A DNA stretch of 64,000 nt from Harmothoe impar (Eukaryota; Annelida; Polychaeta; Phyllodocida; Polynoidae), in assembly GCA_947462335.1 (NCBI GenBank), contig OX381705.1, positions 39,707,172 through 39,771,171 on the forward strand. The letters are read 5' to 3'. The notes under the pieces were generated by a model. It did not search any database, was not told the DNA's origin, and was given only the letters and a program-made list of their open reading frames with translations. Positions 17,872-32,752 of the stretch are shown here, piece after piece; position 1 is the first letter of the stretch, and each line of letters starts with the position of its first letter. The translations under genes were made by a program, and so were the position numbers.

Positions 17872-19717
17872 CCACACCTTCACTTGTCTATACTCATCTC
17901 TGTCCATTCTGACCAAGGGCTTCCGGTTCCGGTCGTCAATATGGCCGCACCCCCGGTCGGGAAGACTTCTCAATCGATGCAGCAACAATATCGTGTAATG
18001 GGGGCCACCTGGCGGGGTAAACGGGCGATTAGCGCCGTGAGGACGGCAGGGGGCGCTGCTGGTCACACTTTGTATGTGGACCGTCCGTGTCGGACCGTTC
18101 TCCGTAATTAGTAGTCGAACACGGTTTGTCAATTCCACTTACACTGCCCAGCGTGATGGATTATTTCTGGCTGGTTCCTGCATCTTGTGGGGGAGAACAG
18201 GAAGACACACAAGAGGCATCTTCAGAGGGACAAGCTGCAGGCGCGCAGAAATCCAGTTTGAGGCAAACTTCATACAGATTCTATTATAAAACCCAACAAG
18301 TTGTTGTGATCTAGATGAAGTCATGTTCAAATACATGTATAAAAACACGTAGATATTTTCTCATGATTCTTACATTTTGAATAGAAGGGAGGCCATTCTT
18401 TTAAATTGCACGCATGGCAATATAATTTAGGGATAGTAACTGTTTTGTCATAGTAATGAATACATGCAATACAAGTGGGTCATATACAACTAGTAGCACC
18501 ATTATATCCATCTACCCCAGCTGTTTTCTAGACAGCTTGTTTCGGCGGGTTAAACTCTACTCGCGATCCTAGTATATAAGCAGATAGAGGGTCTAGTGGA
18601 TAGTCATCTTGTGTGTAGTTAGGCCACTTTCATAGTAATATCTCTTAATCTCTTAATTTAAGATGATAAATCCTAATAAGGCCACTCAAAAAGAAAAGTG
18701 GTTTCTCATTACCAAGGTCTAAAAGGTCTGACGAGGGAGGCTTTCTTTTTCTTTTTTACTCGCGGGCTAAAATGTATGGGATGATATACGTTTTCATGAC
18801 AAAAATTCACATTTTGGTATTTAAGAAAGTAGGGAAAATATAAGTTATTTCTATCCTACTGCATTACTGGCAGTATTAGCTTCAATTTGATACCAAATAT
18901 CCAAATATTTGTCAATATTTATCAAATCTTTCTGATTTTTATGATGCGCGCGATGATGAGGAACCATTTTATTCTTTCAAGTGACCTAATGTCTACCATA
19001 AAGATATAACGGGTTTCTATGCATCAAGACCCTACATGTATTTCAAAACCAACTAAGACCACAGCCAGACAGACTCTAGAGATGAAGCTAACATATAAAG
19101 CAAGGTGGTATAACGATTGGGACGGGGTAGTGGAGCGATGGTAGACGAAAAGGATGTCGCCATGTCGCCCTAGATACACCTGAGCAGGGACAGAGTAACT
19201 CATAAACAGCTCAGCCTCCTCAGACAGCTCCTAGTGGGACGCTCTTACACCAATTGTCATTGCCAAAAGAAGGTATCGTTATATTTCACACAAGACGCCG
19301 CCTGTTTGCTGTTCGCCTGTCTTCCCCTCATTCAGTACCCAGCCCGAGCAGCTCCTCTCTAGGTGCTCAGTACGAGGGAGCAGGTCGGGCAATGGTGACG
19401 TTGTTGCAGGGCGGCGGTGATGAATGGCCCCCACCCCTGGTCTGTCCGATTGGATTGGGGCACCTTGTGTGACAGGTGGCCCGCCGGGTCAGCACCGGTC
19501 GCCGCCCGCCTACAGGCCGCCTGATTGCCGAGACCTCGCCATATACGACCGTGTCATTTGCAAGCCCCCACGTTTGGCTACTCAAGCATTTCCCCTCCGC
19601 CCAACTAACAACCTCACACGCCCAACTGCCCCTTCCTCCTTCTCATCCAGCCTACTTCAGCGGCAACTTTCTACTACTGCCACCACCCTCTTTGCCACCC
19701 GCCTGTCACACTCTCAA
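17872..19717. other. Non-coding stretch
   Basis: AT-rich, without repeats or genes that I can support. Confidence 0.5.
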
Positions 19718-19718
19718 G

Positions 19719-20220
19719 GCTCAGTCTCACGACTTTGTAACAATTGGATCGTCTTTGACCGGGTAACGTCTTTGACCGGGTGACGTCTTTGACCGGGTGA
19801 CGTCTTTGACCGGGAGGCTAGAAAAGGATATTTTTCATTTTTTATTTTTTTCCCATATCTCTACTATTAGAGAAAATATGTGATTGGTTATTGCATAATA
19901 CTTTGGACAGTGTACCTCTTCAAATTCCACATAATATAGAAAGTGATGTCTTTGACCGGGCAGAGGAAGAAATATAACATTATGCTATAATGCATGTAAA
20001 AGAGCCTACATATAAATATAACAAACTTTAAATATATTTCCTTTCATATAGAATGGAAATATCCTTTGACTTTTTCCACCCATTTCTTACTATGTAGGTC
20101 TAATTTATGCTATAATAACGTTTCCCGGTCAAAGACGTCACCCGGTCAAAGACGTCACCCGGTCAAAGACGTCACCCGGTCAAAGACGATCGAATTGTTA
20201 CAAAGTCGTGAGACTGAGCC
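19719..20220. mobile_element. Foldback-like element, copy 1
   Basis: Inverted arms start with GCTCAGTCTCACGACTTTG and each carries a tandem series of a 17-bp unit, GTCTTTGACCGGGTGAC, four copies per arm. The centre is AT-rich and non-coding, with one extra unit (near 19947). The element is ~502 bp. Tandem repeats inside the inverted arms are the hallmark of Foldback-type elements. Copy 2 (40624-41065) shares the centre in opposite orientation. No transposase is present. Confidence 0.85.
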
Positions 20221-21761
20221 CTCAGCACCCAGTAAGGCCGATATACATCTCTACTATAACCCCAGCAACCACCGACTACAATCACAGATTACACTCCGGC
20301 GGATACACTCTGGTTATTCACTAACACAGGTACAACCATTTACCCTACCTCTGCCCACATACGTCAATAGTGGCATCTATAGCATCAGCTGCCATCATAG
20401 CATATCTCACCACCCCACTCACCGCGCACAGCGCATGTTGGAGGTCATGGCTCCCTGCTCCCCTTCCTCCTGCTGACTAACAGATGACCCACTCTATGCA
20501 GGAGCAGCTCCACTGGGGGTTGAGCTACTCCTGTACGGCCACGCCCCTTTATCAGGGGTCGTTGGGGGAGTCACTCCGTCACCCTCGCAGACACCTATTG
20601 CAAGTTGGCCACCACCCCTTCCGACGCTCGGTCCCTGCCTGCAGTTTCTGAAGGTGGTGGGGGCATGCACATGTCGCCCCTGACATCTCCATAGCCACTG
20701 GTGTCCAGAGCGTGTCTGACACGTGTGTCAGCCTGGTCTGCCTGCCTGGCCGTGTACGGTGACACATGTAACAGTTTCCATCCACTCAGAAGTAACCTCC
20801 GCCGACACATGTCACATCTCTACCGACACTCCTGTGAGCCATTTAGCGCTGCCTGTATCACCGTGTAACTGTGTTCTTAAGTCCCTGGCCATTAAAATGT
20901 GTCGAGTATGGCGATAGTAATGCCGCAACCTGCTTTATTATATATTCTATTGCAGCGGAGACGACTGGGTGTGTAATGCACACAGATACGGCCTTAACGA
21001 TATCCACTTATCTCTACAAAGGAGGTCTAATCCAGCACATCGCCAAGTGAATTACTCCCTTCTCCCCAGAAGACAATGACTCTAACCACTCCATTTCCTA
21101 CAGACCAACAGCAGTAATGGCCATCCATTCAATTAGGAAAAGCTGCCTCCTGATTCAGACAATCTGTTTACCTCCTGGTGGCTTCTCAATGTTATTTATA
21201 GAACCAGGCTGTCAGCAGCCTAGACCCACGGCGGATAAAATAATCTCTTTATTTAGCCCTCATGCCTCCCCTGGATGTAGGCACCTTTTCCCCTGCCTTC
21301 CCGGGATCGTTTCCACATGTATGATCTTCAACAGTATTAGCTGGTGGCAACTTGTATACACCCATGTACTCTTAACCAGAGACTACACTGTGAAGAACGT
21401 AGAGAGCTATACGCCAGCCAACCCACTTATATACACATGGGCGTTTAAACAAAGCTAAAAGTGAGTCAAGCGGATCACTATTCAATTGACACCGGAAAAA
21501 GATCTGTAGACGTTATCTAAATTATTTGTAGTCATATAGACAGTCAACCATCACCCATTGTCGATGGTTCCTGTATAAAACAATATATAGGCCTACACAT
21601 ACCTTGCATTTCCATTGCAGAGATCGGTTACATGGAATATTGACTAAGTTTCTAAGTTTCCGACAGTGGACATATTGGAGGTAGGCGGGTATTTAGAAGA
21701 CTTATTCAGCCCAGGATGCCACTACTCACACGCCACTGAGGTGCGGATAACGCTGCCTCAG
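20221..21761. other. Non-coding stretch
   Basis: No supportable gene or repeat. Confidence 0.45.
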
Positions 21762-22611
21762 CACTACTCTGGCAGCTATTGCTGTGTCCTAATATAATTG
21801 TCATTTCCATATACTAATCTGGCAGCTATTGCTGTGTCCTAATATAAGTGTCATTTCCATATACTAATCTGGCAGCTATTGCTGTGTCTTAATATAATTG
21901 TCATTTCCATATCCTAATCTGGCAGCTATTGCTGTGCCCTAATATAATTGTCATTTCCATATACTAATCTGGCAGCTATTGCTGTGTCTTAATATAATTG
22001 TCATTTCCATATCCTAATCTGGCAGCTATTGCTGTGCCCTAATATAATTGTCATTTCCATATACTAATCTGGCAGCTATTGCTGTGCCCTAATATAATTG
22101 TCATTTCCATATCCTACTCTGGCAGCTATTGCTGTGCCCTAATATAATTGTCATTTCCATATACTAATCTGGCAGCTATTCCTGTGCCCTAATATAATTG
22201 TCATTTCCATATACTAATCTGGCAGCTATTGCTGTGCCCTAATATAATTGTCATTTCCATATACTAATCTGGCAGCTATTGCTGTGCCCTAATATAATTG
22301 TCATTTCCATATACTAATCTGGCAGGTATTGCTGTGCCCTAATATAACGGGCATTTCCATATACTACTCTGGCAGGTATTGCTGTGCCCTAATATAACGG
22401 GCATTTCCATATACTACTATGGCAGCTTTTGCTTTGCCCTAATATAACGGGCATTTCCATATACTACTCTGGCAGGTATTGCTGTGCCCTAATATAACGG
22501 GCATTTCCATATACTACTCTGGCAGCTATTGCTGCGCCCTAATATATCGGGCATTTCCATGTAATACTATCACCGCTACGACTCTGCAACGGTATAATGG
22601 GTATTTCCATA
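21762..22611. repeat. 50-bp satellite array, 16 copies plus one decayed copy
   Basis: The unit GGCAGCTATTGCTGTGCCCT then AATATAATTGTCATTTCCAT and ATACTAATCT repeats with an exact 50-bp period from 21771 to ~22561. A 100-bp dimer is duplicated perfectly (21871-21970 and 21971-22070). The last five copies belong to a subtype with AACGGGCATTTCC and mostly CTACTCT. A clearly diverged copy follows to ~22611. Confidence 0.93.
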
Positions 22612-24940
22612 TACTGCTATGACAACGTTTTTGTTACACGCTGCTGTAACGAACAAGCCCATACGGACCACTTTGGCAAGGCTACACTATACGTGTATTT
22701 TGCTAGGACCAAATCCCATATAACACTATAATAGGTCTATCGATCTACCGACATCATTTATTTCAGTATGCAACCATAATTCTCATTTCCATAGTTTACC
22801 ATGTTCGACCAGGCTTTCATGCAAAACACTATGGGTAGCATTCCGAGTGGGTCACTCTTGCTGAACGCTTGAATGCAACCCAAACCCTGTCGCGGGACTA
22901 TTTGAATGTAATACTTAGCATTACCTTTAATAATCAATAACCAATTCTATCTACCCCTGAATAACGAACATTATCTAACTCATATTATTACAAACAGATA
23001 AGACGGGGCGACTGAATCCGACCGAGCAAGTATAGGACAAGGTGGATGCCTTTCAGTGGCCCTACCCACAGGAGAAGTCAGAGCCCACGTGAGCCCGTCA
23101 GGAGGGGGTCATAAACACAGCATGACAGCAATATTGTGGCCGGGTAGACGACCCACTTCATGATTAATGAGTTCGGGCTGTCACTATCAATCGGCCCCAA
23201 ATTATTCACGCGCAAGGCAAGGGAGGGAGACCCCATCCACGGATCATTAGTATTGTGGGATTACCCAGCGCCGGCTGCCGCAGCCCCAGCACCAGCCCCC
23301 GTGAGCCGCATCACCCCCCCGCCCCTTGTTTGCCATTTGGTGAAAACCCAATCTACATGCAGCAAGTCCTCCCAGGGTGCATTTCTATCGCGCATCAGAC
23401 GCCCACACATTACACCCTTTCCTGTGTATTATATGTCTAGGATATGTCTAGTGTCGGATTTCGGATTAGTTATTTACCGTACATCCAACCCGAACCAGTG
23501 AAATCCTAGATTTGTGAATACATACGTATAGTGGTAGTCACGCAATCCTCTATCCTATCCCAACAACTGGTCCAGCAAGCACAAGCCACAGCTCCGTTAA
23601 AGTACATGTATAATGTACCTTAAAGTGCTATTGGGGTAGTGATGGAGTACGATACGTATAATGTCTACGTGATATATTAGTATATGTTGTTTGACTATAA
23701 TACAAAATGGCCTTCCATTTCTCAAGCATTGATGTTTTATGATGCAAATGTTGCGAGATACATCCTTGAACGCCAAGGTACGCTATATGAGAGACCCAAA
23801 CAACCACCATGTCCCTGTGGGGGTGTATAGGAGTTGCTATCTCTAGATAAGGGTTATTACTCATCTAGTAGACTCTGGTTGCCGGCGGAACACGGTGGGT
23901 ATACGTCCATGAGATTGTTTAGACGTGTTTAGCTACTAACATGATTTAATAATGAGTATTGGCACGAGACACGACCTGGGGCCGACCACTTGACGTATTG
24001 GATGACGCCTGGCGGGGGCGGCCATGGCTGACACGGTTGACACGTGCTGCGCCGGTGACGGTCTGTATTGGGTTGACGGCGTGTGTCTATATTGACCTGG
24101 CCGGCTTTGATGAGCGCCCTTGGGTGTTGTCACGGCTGCCGCAGGTTTAACCTGGCAGAGTTTCACAGGCCTGCTACACGATGCCTGCCACACAGAACAT
24201 GAACCATGCAGCGGATGATGTACACAGACACGGTGTGGACTTCATGTGAGCCGTGTGGGGACGGGTGGAGTGAAGCGTTATCTAAGGAGTAAAGCGGCTC
24301 TTGGTGTTACCCAGCGGGCGCCAACCTTCACTCACTGTACACAAGCGAAACCACCACAGAAATGCTACTTGCTGCCCGACCACTAACGACCTCTTCTAGA
24401 TGTACATAGACCTGAAATTTCTTACTTTTGTCGCTAGACTGAAAACGGTGGGGGGGGGGGGGGGGGGTCGTTAACGGCAGGGGTTGTACAACCGTGATCT
24501 GCAGTAACTAACGTGCATGATAACGGCAGACCATCCAAACGTGATCTGCATCAAATCAACGTGATATGCATTAGTTTTGTAACTGTTAGCTAGCTAAAGT
24601 CCTTCCACAAGTCACACTGCTATACCATGCATTCCCTTTAGTGAAACAGATTACTTCTGTATCTTGATAGCATCTACGTGGTAGCTGTGCTGCACGCTGT
24701 AATGTTATCTGCAGGTCAGCATGGTTCCCGGTCTCCCCAATATACTACAATCTGCCCACATGCAGACATCAGCTATGTTAGGCCAAATGAAAAGTTTTCT
24801 TTAGGTAACATGGTCCGAAAATCAGGGTAATTAGGTAACTTTTAACAGAAGTACCAGGAATAAGTAGCGAATCGTCACATCAATAGGGAGCTCTTCTGAA
24901 TGACTCACTGATCCCCCCAGCAACTAGGAATACCACAAAA
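22612..24940. other. Non-coding stretch
   Basis: Weak echoes of the satellite (TTTCCATA) continue to ~22800. An 18-base poly-G lies at 24450-24467. No gene. Confidence 0.45.
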
Positions 24941-25070
<130 letters not shown>

Positions 25071-27536
25071 GCACATTCAAAAGTGATAAAAATAAAATTC
25101 CCGCAAATTTGGGGAAAAAGACCCACTAGGGTAGCCTTGTTTAAAACTAAAGAGTCAGGTTGCCTGCAACACGTTTAGAAAAATCATTTGGCCATATCAC
25201 CCACACCCTCCACCAGCATGTATTATAAGAATCACTGGTCATCAAGGTATGTGTAGATATGGGTACCTTGTCTCAGCCACCAGTGTGTCAGCTTGCCGCG
25301 ACTACACGTGGTGTATTTGTCATCATAGTGGTGCAGCAGAATACCTTTATCAGTGTATCCACACGATAATTCGTGTAACTGCTAAGGTCAAATAACAATC
25401 AGAAGTAAAGTTTACAACTCAAACACGACCTTCATGAATGTGTCACGATCTATGTATCCTTCCATTTTAAGGCAAAGTACTAGAAATCAGCTTCCTTATG
25501 TGTGCTAATGCGCATAGTCCACCACAGCGGACCCACTAAGTTATAGATATAACGTTGATTCAATGCTAGCGGTGACAGCTAGATATCACCTTCATTACAA
25601 ATATTGTATATATATATATATAATTATTCATGATGATTCAGCTGTATCAACGTAATAAATGATGATCTACATTGATTTCATGTTGACCAGTAACCGTTGA
25701 GACACGAGTGCAAATCATTATGCCATACTGACAAGTCAACATCGAGGCAGCATTGGTCTATGAATTCTTCTTTCCTATACATTTCCATTGCAACAGACCA
25801 TCTTATAACTATTTCTGCCAGGGCAAGCTTATTCGAGAATTATCCAGTCCAACACACCGGGAGAGGAATGGACTGTTGTAATCACAGCAAGAAGCGCATA
25901 CTTTTGAGCGCACTAGTTAGGTTCTGTACTTCTTACCAATATAAAGGGTGGTCTCATGAAATAATGCATGTATTCCTGCAATGTCATTATATATGTTAGG
26001 CAAATGCATACATAAGTCCCTGATGAAAGTAAATGATATTTTCGTCAATTTTCATCAATCATACACATTGATGATAATACTAGAGCTGACAATAATGCGA
26101 AGTATACGATGCATATGGGCAAGGTAGGAAATATAATTCCCGAGTAAAATGGTCATTTAGGACCATAGTATACGTCTATTGTCGTAGTCGCTATAGGCAG
26201 TGTATCAAGAATTGGTCAAATCTAGTGACGAAATTCATGTCGAATGCATAATTCCAGCGCGAATGGCTTAGGGTATGGTGGGAGGGAATTATGTCAAACC
26301 ACACATAGCGAGGTGATCCATACGACAGTGTCCACACTATAAATATCATCTACATTAATTACACGTCTGCTACGCCGTCGGCAGTCTGCAACTATCGCAC
26401 TTTTAATGGGGATCCATATTGAACAGATCCACGCCTGGTTTTAGCGCTCTTAAAGCAGCCCCATGGCGACAGACCGCCAACAGAATGATGACATTTTACT
26501 TGTCAGTCCCATTAACAAAATTAGCTCGACCTACAACCCGAGAGTTTTTAGTCCCGTGTATTTAGGGCTGTTTCTTAGCTCACCTCATTGGGCCTAATGT
26601 ACAAGAAGCCGATGAGAGTACTGGAGCAGGATCTGGTGCCGGGGGATGCGCGGGTTTGGTTTGTGAGTGGGTGGACTTAGGGCGGGTGGACAAGCATGCC
26701 TCAGCTGCATCGGTCATACACTGGGATTAAATTTAAATACTGGCCCTAGGCCTGTCGCTGACGAATGAGCCCTAGCGGGAACAATTACAGTAGCACAGCA
26801 TCCAGACCATAACTGCTGCACTCATCCATCAGGTAAATGAGCATCTATCAAACACAGCACAGACTGGATCCCCTCACAGACCCACTCTACCTGCAGCAGC
26901 CGCCGTCATGGCATGCGGTGACCTTGGTGGGTGCAGGTGGATCACAGCCTGAGCTGCCGCCAACTGACTGTGGACATGGGGCTGCCAAAGCCTGCCCAGC
27001 TCTACTATAGCTCACCCTGTGATATATAGTGCACGCCAGCCTATAGTGTGTCCTGAATAGATGACGAGGTTACAATCTGCAGCTCGGCACCAGTGTACAT
27101 CTCCTACCCCCGCCCTGCCTGTCCAGCCCACAGAGACACCCGCTGAGTGGTGTGATAAGATGCTAAAGCAGCAACGTCTCCATCTCAGCAATAATTGGAT
27201 TCGTGCAGTACCGCTGATGTTGGAACCTAGGGCTGGTGTGTGTAGAGCTGTGTGCTGTAGTTTATGGTCACATTCCCATATGGTAATGAAGCTATTGTCT
27301 GCAGTAATCATTGTGTACATAGCTACACACGCTATATATACGGTAAGGGTCATACGTTAGTGGAGCAGGAAGCAAGGCAGGAGGTAAACCCATTAACTGC
27401 TGATTTGTGTGTATCCACCCGAGACATGGATAACGGCAACTCCTCAATGAGTATTATTGAGCGGGCATGTACTGTAGTACTTATTTCCTCATTGGGCTGT
27501 ATATTCATGCAATTATTGTTTAGCTATGTTAAATGA
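25071..27536. other. Non-coding stretch
   Basis: No supportable gene or repeat. Confidence 0.45.
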
Positions 27537-27960
27537 ATCCCATTTCATTCTTTCAATAACTACAACTGTATACCACCATACAATGGTCCGGTCATTGTAA
27601 TTGTATTGGTTTATAAAATAATTCATGGGAAGTGCTCTTATGACACGAATCGCGTATTCCATTTCTGAGAGAGGAATCTTGGTTTCGGGACTAATTAAAT
27701 GTATGGCAGCATTGTAACATTCTTCCTGAATTAACTTTATTGGGCCATTGAATTCCCATTGTATGGCGGAATATGACTTTTAGTGGCACCCAGTCAAATG
27801 CAATTAATCCATTTGTCCAATTACCTTGATAGGGGAATTACAATTTTGGACTAAGGAGAATAAGAAGAAGAATACTTAATTTGCGATAAAATGTGCTTCT
27901 CCCTCAGCTGAGCCCAGAGCAGGTTTTACTTGGAACAGCATGGGTTCAGAAGTGTTTGCG
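27537..27960. promoter_or_regulatory. TAAT-rich block, possible conserved enhancer
   Basis: ~420 bp dense in homeodomain-type cores (AATTAATCC, CCAATTAC, GGAATTAC, TTAATTAAAT-like) and CCATTGAATTCCC / CCAATTACC spacing, without repeats or ORFs. It has the look of conserved non-coding DNA near developmental genes. This is a visual impression only. Confidence 0.25.
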
Positions 27961-30762
27961 TGTGTGTGTGTGGGGGGGGGGGGGGTGTCCATAATGATGT
28001 ACAATTTCATTGCATAATTGATGTTGGGTAAATGATACATGTATTTTCCTAAGGCCTAGGGTAATATCACAGGTCCATGGAGTCACTATACAGATAAGTG
28101 ACTCCTCGCTAGTCCATTTACATTCAATTGTAATTTAATGTAATTCTGTCATTACAATTCCCTCATGAAGAGGATGCAATGAAATAGCGGTATGCAATGT
28201 TTACACGATGGTGAGACTACTGGTCTACTGCTATGTATCGATCTGGCTTCCAAAACAAGACCCTAGACCGTGAACAATTTCACAAGCATTTGCATAGTCT
28301 CCACCGCCGCATGGCCATGATGTGGCACCGTAATTTTGTCACGTTTATATCTGATATGACAAAGGTAGGACATAGGAGGAGTAGAGAAATGGACGATGTG
28401 CCGAACAGTGACTGGAGGCATGGATGACCAGATGGACGTTAGGGAGGTTATTGTGGACACAAAGACGGGGGTCAGCCGGTATATTATTGATACCCCTACC
28501 TCAAAGCACCACCTAAGAGGGGCTCCGATCCTCTGGGGGCGGGATCGGTCTCTGAGATAAGATCCAGAACCTATTGATCACACAGAAAGAGTACCTCTCG
28601 CCCATTTGAGGTGCCCATTGGTGCCGCGATCACTCCTTGTGCTCAATCATCAGCAGGTACCGTCTCAGATAGGCTGAGCCCCCCTCTGTCTGGCTCTTAC
28701 AGGCCTCTGCTAGGCACCACCGCCCTGTGTGAGCCACATCAGTTGTGAAAGGTACCTCCAACCCTCCAGGATGGCATATCCCATCCTCCCCTGGCAATGG
28801 CAAGTACCAATTCTTGTCACTCACCAGCCAACAGCTCTGCGCACACTACACACTTAACCCTATATACCTAACCGCCATTTTATCCTGTACAAAGCCCGTA
28901 AGCTATTGGTTATATCTGACAAAAACTAGTGGGGAAGGTGGTGAATTTTTTTTTAATCTTTTAATTTCACGGACTGCAAGTCAATTTAAACTAAAAACTA
29001 TGTCCCCCAGTCAACACAAAGGTATTCATCAAAGGAGAAAAGAGGAGAATTCAACCTACAAACAAACAAACTTCACGTACAAATTGAAATTAAATGCGGG
29101 AAAACAGAAATAAACCTCTATTCTAATAGCTGTCTTGCTTTATAATGGACCCGTTTATAAGCCAGGTCAAAATTTGTTTCAGGTCTACTGCAGTGTAAGC
29201 CGGGGCCTGAACATAATTTGGGCAGGGGATAAACAACATCAAATAACACTTATCATTACTTCACTTCTAATTACAGTATTTACATAATTAATAGGTATGC
29301 AAAGAAGACTTAATTTTATCCACTGTTGAAATATTTACAAACGTGAAAGCTGATACTTTATTGCAATATATTGAACATCACTGAACTATTAAAGAATACC
29401 CTTACAATATATCATAAGCCTGCGCAATTTATAAGGCTGGTCAATAAAGCACTTGAAATCAGTATACGCCTGACCTTATAAACGAGGACATCGGTGGATA
29501 ACACGCCTTTTCCACCCGGGATATATAAAACAGATTTTATTTCTTATCTTCTCAATAGTTTCCCTTGCGATTTTATACATAGGTTTCATCAATAAGAAAA
29601 AATACAGCGCATTAAATTCATTTTGTTTAAAATAACATAGCCAGTTGGGGTGAATTTCTCAAAATATAGGGTGAGCCAAAAACCCAAAATTATTTCTTAA
29701 GGATTTACCAGAAAGCCCTCAGATTGATTCATCACTGTAAATATGAAGGTGCAATGGCAATTCAGCTCTGTGTCATATTGATCTAGAACCTGAGACAGTA
29801 AGTGTGCACTATTAATCAATCATTTCCATCTTTTATGGGAACAGTTAACTGGTAATATGAAGAGTGATGCAGTTTATACAATACGTTCATTGTGTCTAAG
29901 GTGCTAGGCTAAAGAGGTGAACATCAGGACAATGTCATTGTTTCGCCCGTCGCCAATATCAATTACCCAGTGTGTACCTAGAACATACAACAATGCATGG
30001 TATACTCTCTCGATTTAGACTTTTGTGTCAAAAAGATGGACGAGAGACATGTCAATTACACGGCCTCTATACTTACTGTAACAACGTTATCCGTGTTCAA
30101 ATGAAATATTTCCTGACTCATGTATTTATCAGATTATATTTACATTGATATAATGAGACACATCTCGTGCACAGACCAGTATGCAGAAAGGGGACACCTG
30201 TATCGACTGGTGGCCATCCCATGCCACCCTACCCTCCTCCTCCACGGCGCCACAGCCGCGTGTGGCATCTGGATAGGGGCATCTGCAGCAGTAGGCAGCG
30301 CTACAAGGAGATGACAAATATACCCTCCTCTTCGCTCTTCAATCAGTCGGTATTAGGCCCCGTGCGGGACAAGCAGCCCAAGTGTTGCTCTCCACATACA
30401 GCTAGCACTTTCCTCTAATACATTATCCTGTAGGTATTCCCTGTTTTAAACAAAGAACATCTATTTGTTCATCATCTTTAACATGTAGAGTATGTATGGG
30501 TTCACCCCATCCACTGGCAGAACGGTGGTAGATTTCTACCATATAGTGTACAGTTCGCGTATTCATGTTGTATCCAACATATGTAATGTGTATGTCCATA
30601 TCCATATATATCACTTATATCCTGCCTCAGAACAGTGGAAAATACTGCCTGACAGTTAGACATCTATATCATCTGTACCCTGGTACATGTATAAATTACC
30701 CCCCCCCCCCAGGGCTGGCACTGTTAGAGATTCTAGATAGTATAATGAGAATTGGACCCGTG
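27961..30762. other. Non-coding stretch
   Basis: Starts with a (TG)n and poly-G tract (to 27985). A poly-C is at 30699-30710. No supportable gene. Confidence 0.45.
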
Positions 30763-30764
30763 TA

Positions 30765-31629
30765 CCCAGTAAACACCCTACGTAATTCCAACGTAGCTCA
30801 GAGGTTTCTCTAGGTAGTTTTCCAACCAAAGGTTTGAGATTGGTAAATTTGGAAGATTTGTAGACGTAAAAACATGAAGGTTTATTTACGTTCAACAGAC
30901 ATAGACGTCTGATTTACGTTTATCTACCTCATTCAGACGTAAATCAACGTAGCAAATCTACGTAGATCTACGTTAATCTACGTAATTTTTCAACTTCAAT
31001 TGGGTATATAACTTCTCAGTTTCACACTAGGTGGCAGCACTTTCAACTGTGGAGAGAATATGATAGCTCTTTAACGAATCTATCACATTCAAGCAGTAAT
31101 TTCTCATTAATCATGAACTAAATGTTATGCAAATGAACCATAAACAATTTGATAGTTATATATGATGAACAGCATGTTAAAGAATTGTGCATCGATATGC
31201 ACAGTACAGCACTTTACTGGGCAGACGCCACATTGGTGGTAATGAAAGAAATACAAAGCCTCTCTGCAGCCAAAACTATGCAATAGATCTATACTGTTAG
31301 GCTGTTCAGTTAAACTACAAAGATGTAATATATGTATATGTAAAGAAAGAAATATGATTAAGAATGATAGTAGTTAGTTTGTATTCATTGTTTGTTAATG
31401 TAAATTTGTCTGAGATATCTTTGTCTGAATCCCATTATATAATATTATATTAATGTGTTCACAAAGTTGGACATAGATTTACGTCTGTGCAACGTAAATC
31501 AGACCTGCAGGTTTGAGATTGGTAAATAAACCTTAACATTCTAACGTTGATAAACCTTCTAAAATTACGTAGTTCAAACCAAAAACCAACGTTAATTTAC
31601 GTCTGACCAACATAATTGTGTTTACTGGG
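30765..31629. mobile_element. TA-target inverted-repeat element (865 bp)
   Basis: Ends CCCAGTAAACAC and GTGTTTACTGGG are exact inverted repeats flanked by TA on both sides. Subterminal DNA is full of ACGTAAATC / GATTTACGT and TACGTAG palindromes. AGGTTTGAGATTGGTAAA occurs twice as a direct repeat (near 30830 and 31507). No transposase frame, so non-autonomous; the TA duplication is Tc1/mariner-like. Confidence 0.8.
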
Positions 31630-31631
31630 TA

Positions 31632-32752
<1,121 letters not shown>

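Noticed and set aside
21762..22611. CRISPR-like array
   Set aside because: The units are contiguous 50-bp repeats without unique spacers, in a eukaryotic setting.
28233..28376. Possible coding exon ending in AAAG|GTAGGA
   Set aside because: Only a moderate donor, no clear acceptor and no recognisable domain; indistinguishable from chance.
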